A stretch of 64,000 bases of DNA from UBA1351 sp965140555 (lineage in GTDB: Bacteria > Bacillota > Clostridia > Lachnospirales > Vallitaleaceae): positions 3,568,900 through 3,632,899 of the forward strand of contig OZ223259.1 of NCBI GenBank assembly GCA_965140555.1, written 5' to 3'. The number at the start of each line of letters is the position of its first letter. Positions within the stretch are counted from its first letter, which is position 1. The notes beneath the pieces were generated by a model. The model saw nothing but the letters and a program-made list of their open reading frames with translations, did no database searches and had not been told where the DNA came from. This document shows, in pieces, positions 60,999-64,000 of the stretch. Made by a program: the position numbers and the translations under genes.

Positions 60999-61068
60999 AT
61001 TATTCACAGCGAGTATGATAAGATACTCTTATATATCCATTCAGACTATGATAGATAGAGGTATAACA

Positions 61069-62484
61069 ATGAATAATAATGGTCCACTGGGTAATAAAGA
61101 GCTCTATGGTTATGGTATTGGTAATTTAGGTTATGGGATGATTCTGCAAGCCGTTACAACGTATTTGGTGTTCTTTGGAACGAGTATTTTACATTTACCC
61201 GGCACATTGTTAGGACTTGTTGTTAGTTTGAGTGTCGTTTGGGATGCCGTTAGTGATCCGATTATGGGAACACTATCGGATTATACCAATTTAAAACGTC
61301 TTGGACGACGGCATCTCTATATAGCAATCGGAACCATTGGTATTGCTTTTTTTAATGTTCTCTTGTGGAATATTCGACCGGAGTGGTCCTTGGGAATAAA
61401 AACAGTATTAGTTATCCTTTGCGTGTTTGGATTGAAAACAATGGCGACTGTTTTCGTTACCCCTTATATGGCATTGGGCGGTGAATTGACAACAGATTAT
61501 CATAAACGGACAACTGTCCAATCCGTACGAACCATTGCTTTTGTTTTGGGGATGGGATTCACTGTTGTTGGTGGAATGCTTGTATTCTTACGCCCGACTG
61601 AAGCTTTTCCAAATGGGCAAATGAATGGAGCAGGCTATCGTTATCTTGGTGTTAGCACATCGGGATTTATGCTATTATGTGGATTCATAACCTTTGTAGC
61701 GACCTATAACCTGATTCCGTTGTTGAAGAGTAGAATTGGCAGCGCGTTTGCTAACAAACGTTCAGGAAGTATCATGCAAGGGTTAAAAGGTGACCTTAAT
61801 GAACTCTATCACAATGTGAATTATCGATATGTTGCCCTTGCCTATCTTTCGGCAAATACAGCAACAGCTATTATAGGGAGCATTGGATTGCATGTGTTCA
61901 CGTATACATTTAGAATGTCAACAACCCATATCGGAATTATACTTGGGGCGTTATTTATTAGTAATATTGTATCCCAACCCTTTTGGATATACTATACGAA
62001 ACAACATGAGAAAAGAGAAGCGGCGCTTTTGGCGACACGAATCGGAATGATTGCTTGCCTTTTGTTTGTTCTATTGGTGATATTCAAAGATGGTGTACGT
62101 ATGAATCCATATTTGATGATGCCATTTAGCCTTGTTGGAGGTTTTTCTGTCGGTGGATTGTTAACATTGCCGTTATCTATGGTAGGTGACACGATTGACA
62201 TTGAAGAGAGTCATACAGGTAAGCGTTCAGAAGGTCTCTACTATGGGGGATTAACCTTCAGTTATAAATGTAGCCAGGCGATTGCTATTTTTATCATAGG
62301 TATTTTATTAGATGCTATCGGATTTAATTCGAATAATGTCACTCAGAGTGCTTTTACAGAATTGGCCTTGGGGATTATTCTGGCGGCAGGTTGTAGTCTT
62401 GCCTTTATATTAACGTATGCTTCCTACAAACGATATTATTTACGTCATGAGGATATTGAATTATTGCAAAAAACAAAGAATTGA
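61069..62484 (+). CDS. MFS transporter, GPH (glycoside-pentoside-hexuronide:cation) family
   Basis: 471 residues from ATG 61069 (ATAGAGG upstream; earlier ATGs lack one). About 12 membrane spans. The GPH signature is VVWDAVSDPIMGTLSDYTNLKRLGRRH, with SVRTIAFVLGMGFTVVGGML and SMVGDTIDIEESHTGKRSEGLYYGG later. It imports a glycoside, pentoside or uronide with sodium or protons. No sugar enzyme lies beside it, so the substrate is open. Confidence 0.9.
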   Translation: MNNNGPLGNKELYGYGIGNLGYGMILQAVTTYLVFFGTSILHLPGTLLGLVVSLSVVWDAVSDPIMGTLSDYTNLKRLGRRHLYIAIGTIGIAFFNVLLWNIRPEWSLGIKTVLVILCVFGLKTMATVFVTPYMALGGELTTDYHKRTTVQSVRTIAFVLGMGFTVVGGMLVFLRPTEAFPNGQMNGAGYRYLGVSTSGFMLLCGFITFVATYNLIPLLKSRIGSAFANKRSGSIMQGLKGDLNELYHNVNYRYVALAYLSANTATAIIGSIGLHVFTYTFRMSTTHIGIILGALFISNIVSQPFWIYYTKQHEKREAALLATRIGMIACLLFVLLVIFKDGVRMNPYLMMPFSLVGGFSVGGLLTLPLSMVGDTIDIEESHTGKRSEGLYYGGLTFSYKCSQAIAIFIIGILLDAIGFNSNNVTQSAFTELALGIILAAGCSLAFILTYASYKRYYLRHEDIELLQKTKN

Positions 62485-62493
62485 GGAGATACT

Positions 62494-64000
62494 ATGTTTG
62501 AAACATATACACAGAATTATGCGTCACGAATAACTTTTGTAGAAAAGGAACTGTTACAACTACAAGAAAGTGTTAGAGACGTTGTTACACCTTTAGAAAA
62601 ATATGGTTATCAAGTAAGCAACTTTCTTTTGGAAATGTTTGAGTTGGAAAAAGAATTGGATGACGATTATTTTGAGAATAAAACATTTCAAGAATTGTTG
62701 GTATTAAATCACTACCATTATCGGGATATTACACCGGATGTATATGGTACAAGTTATGCAAATCCCGATTATGCGGCAACGTTATTTGGAGAAACCTTGG
62801 GGCAAGTGTTATCTATGGTTTATGCATTTTGTCGAGAAGCTGTCGGGTATGCCTATGAGCATCGTCCGGTATCGATTATGTGGGTGGCGGAAGAATTTTT
62901 ATCAGTATATCATACATTGCATCAACTTCCGAAGGAGACAAAGGACAGCTGGATGGAATGGTCCAAAGAAGAAACCGTATATCAGCAACTCTTATCTCAA
63001 ATCAGGGATCAGCGCTTAAATGATTTAGAGGATAAATTGACACTTGAGTTGCAACGTAAATTTGATACGAGGTTTGATGTCTATAGTCGTTATATAAAAC
63101 CGGAGACAGAGTTGGATGTGAAGAATCTCGTAAAATACGGAATCTATGTTGGTGATAATGAAGTACGTATGTATACGTTTTTATCGGAGTTGGACGATGA
63201 AAAATTACAACTTATGGCAGATACCTATACCGAAGCGTTTATTCGTGGGTTCGAGAAGAATCAGGTGGATTTATCAGGGAAACGTTCTGTGAACACAGGA
63301 TATATGGTTGGATTTGAGCCAATGATGCAAAAAGCAGTGGCGAATCTTAGAGAGTATGATTTAGAACCGGTAGTATGCTATATACTTAAAGGAAGTATGC
63401 GACCAAGGCTAATTAGCAGTCATCCGAATAAACAGTTTGAATATGACCACCAATTTGATATATCCCTTATTCTAGATGATGCCTATATTGAAGCTTATAT
63501 GGCGGTGAATCGTCAAGTATTAAAGGATTATAAACAATTGATTGAGGCGCATGCAGGGCCTGCACTGGTTGAAGTCTTTGGAATGGAACCTTTTGCACCA
63601 GTGAAAAAGAACAACACCATTAAGATTGTAGGAGATAGCCAAAAACGCTATACACAATTCAATAATGAAGGATTGCTAGAAATGCAAAAATATCTACCTA
63701 AGAGCAAATATAGCTTTACCATTAATGCCTATCCGGTGCCTGATATTGGTGAAGATTTTGAAGCAATATTTAATAAAACGATAGAAGTGAATACCTTGGA
63801 TGAAGAGATGTACCGTAAAATTCACGAATGTATTATTGATGCATTAGATCAAGGGGAAAAGGTAATAATAAAAGGCAGAGGCACAAATCGTACAGATTTG
63901 ACCGTGGCTCTTGCTCCGCTTCAAGATGTAACAAAAGGAACAAATTTCAACAATTGTACAGCTGATGTAAATGTACCGGTTGGGGAAGTGTTTACATCAC
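62494..64000 (+). CDS. M29 family aminopeptidase (3' end outside window)
   Basis: About 502 residues are visible before the window ends. The start is ATG 62494 with GAGGAG 5 bases before. A large N-terminal part with no clear domain (about 1-200) leads to YIKPETELDVKNLVKYGIYV. Near the end, KGRGTNRTDLTVALAPLQ and NFNNCTADVNVPVGEVFTS match the metal-site region of M29 (thermophilic aminopeptidase) enzymes. It would remove N-terminal residues from peptides using two metal ions. The remaining metal ligands would be beyond the window, and co-transcription with the GPH gene (9-base gap) is likely. Confidence 0.75.
   Translation, partial: MFETYTQNYASRITFVEKELLQLQESVRDVVTPLEKYGYQVSNFLLEMFELEKELDDDYFENKTFQELLVLNHYHYRDITPDVYGTSYANPDYAATLFGETLGQVLSMVYAFCREAVGYAYEHRPVSIMWVAEEFLSVYHTLHQLPKETKDSWMEWSKEETVYQQLLSQIRDQRLNDLEDKLTLELQRKFDTRFDVYSRYIKPETELDVKNLVKYGIYVGDNEVRMYTFLSELDDEKLQLMADTYTEAFIRGFEKNQVDLSGKRSVNTGYMVGFEPMMQKAVANLREYDLEPVVCYILKGSMRPRLISSHPNKQFEYDHQFDISLILDDAYIEAYMAVNRQVLKDYKQLIEAHAGPALVEVFGMEPFAPVKKNNTIKIVGDSQKRYTQFNNEGLLEMQKYLPKSKYSFTINAYPVPDIGEDFEAIFNKTIEVNTLDEEMYRKIHECIIDALDQGEKVIIKGRGTNRTDLTVALAPLQDVTKGTNFNNCTADVNVPVGEVFTS

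Overview
The window looks like chromosome of a low-GC, anaerobic, Gram-positive member of the Clostridia. The evidence is AT-rich DNA, strong GGAGG-type ribosome binding sites, a clostridial-type nif cluster (NifD of about 535 residues, short NifK), a copper-amine-oxidase-fold amidase, rubredoxin, pyruvate formate-lyase and Bacillus-type PurBoxes. The species cannot be named from the sequence. There are no rRNA or tRNA genes, CRISPR arrays, phage genes or transposase genes.

Layout. 1-6.7 kb: the 5' part of a DUF4317 gene, an rRNA methyltransferase, an FGGY sugar kinase, a GH43 arabinanase lipoprotein and an AraC/GyrI regulator. 6.8-16.4 kb: a cell-wall amidase, a marR-efflux pair with a clear operator, a large methyltransferase-domain protein, a CHASE4 diguanylate cyclase and a YesN-type response regulator. 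16.6-20.1 kb: a TRAP transporter (dctPQM) plus a YcxB-like gene. 20.2-24.9 kb: a nuclease lipoprotein, then a pectin/rhamnogalacturonan set (SGNH acetylesterase, GH28, GH105). The TRAP system and regulator next to it could supply uronate import. 24.9-29.2 kb: DUF4870, prfC and ade.

29.2-39.8 kb is a compact nitrogen-fixation cluster: nifH, nifI1, nifI2, nifD, nifK, nifE, nifN, nifB, a [2Fe-2S] ferredoxin and nifV. It contains the nitrogenase structural proteins, the NifI ammonia switch-off proteins, the FeMo-co scaffold and NifB, an electron carrier and homocitrate synthase. NifU, NifS, NifX and a nif regulator are not in the window. The 538-bp region before nifH is rich in repeated and palindromic elements. 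NifV is shorter than usual at its C-terminus and runs into a convergent gene.

39.8-44.9 kb (minus strand): a PAS-GGDEF-HD-GYP protein, a CheB-CheR-PAS hybrid and msrA. 45.0-50.5 kb: a purine block with a PurBox-controlled purine permease, then a ZTP riboswitch in front of pyruvate formate-lyase and purH. This links formate supply to the formyl-transfer steps of purine synthesis. 50.5-64 kb: a putative small RNA, a free-Met-R-sulfoxide reductase, an M16C peptidase, a GNAT, a redox group (rubredoxin, Fur-family regulator, CoA-disulfide-reductase-type enzyme), an NfeD-flotillin pair, a DUF6873-like gene, a radical SAM protein, a GPH symporter and a truncated M29 aminopeptidase.

A family of palindromic repeats with TGATTAG/CTAATCA ends occurs six times: four full copies of 121 bp and two short copies of 67-68 bp. 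Five lie around or inside the nif region. No published name is recognised for it.
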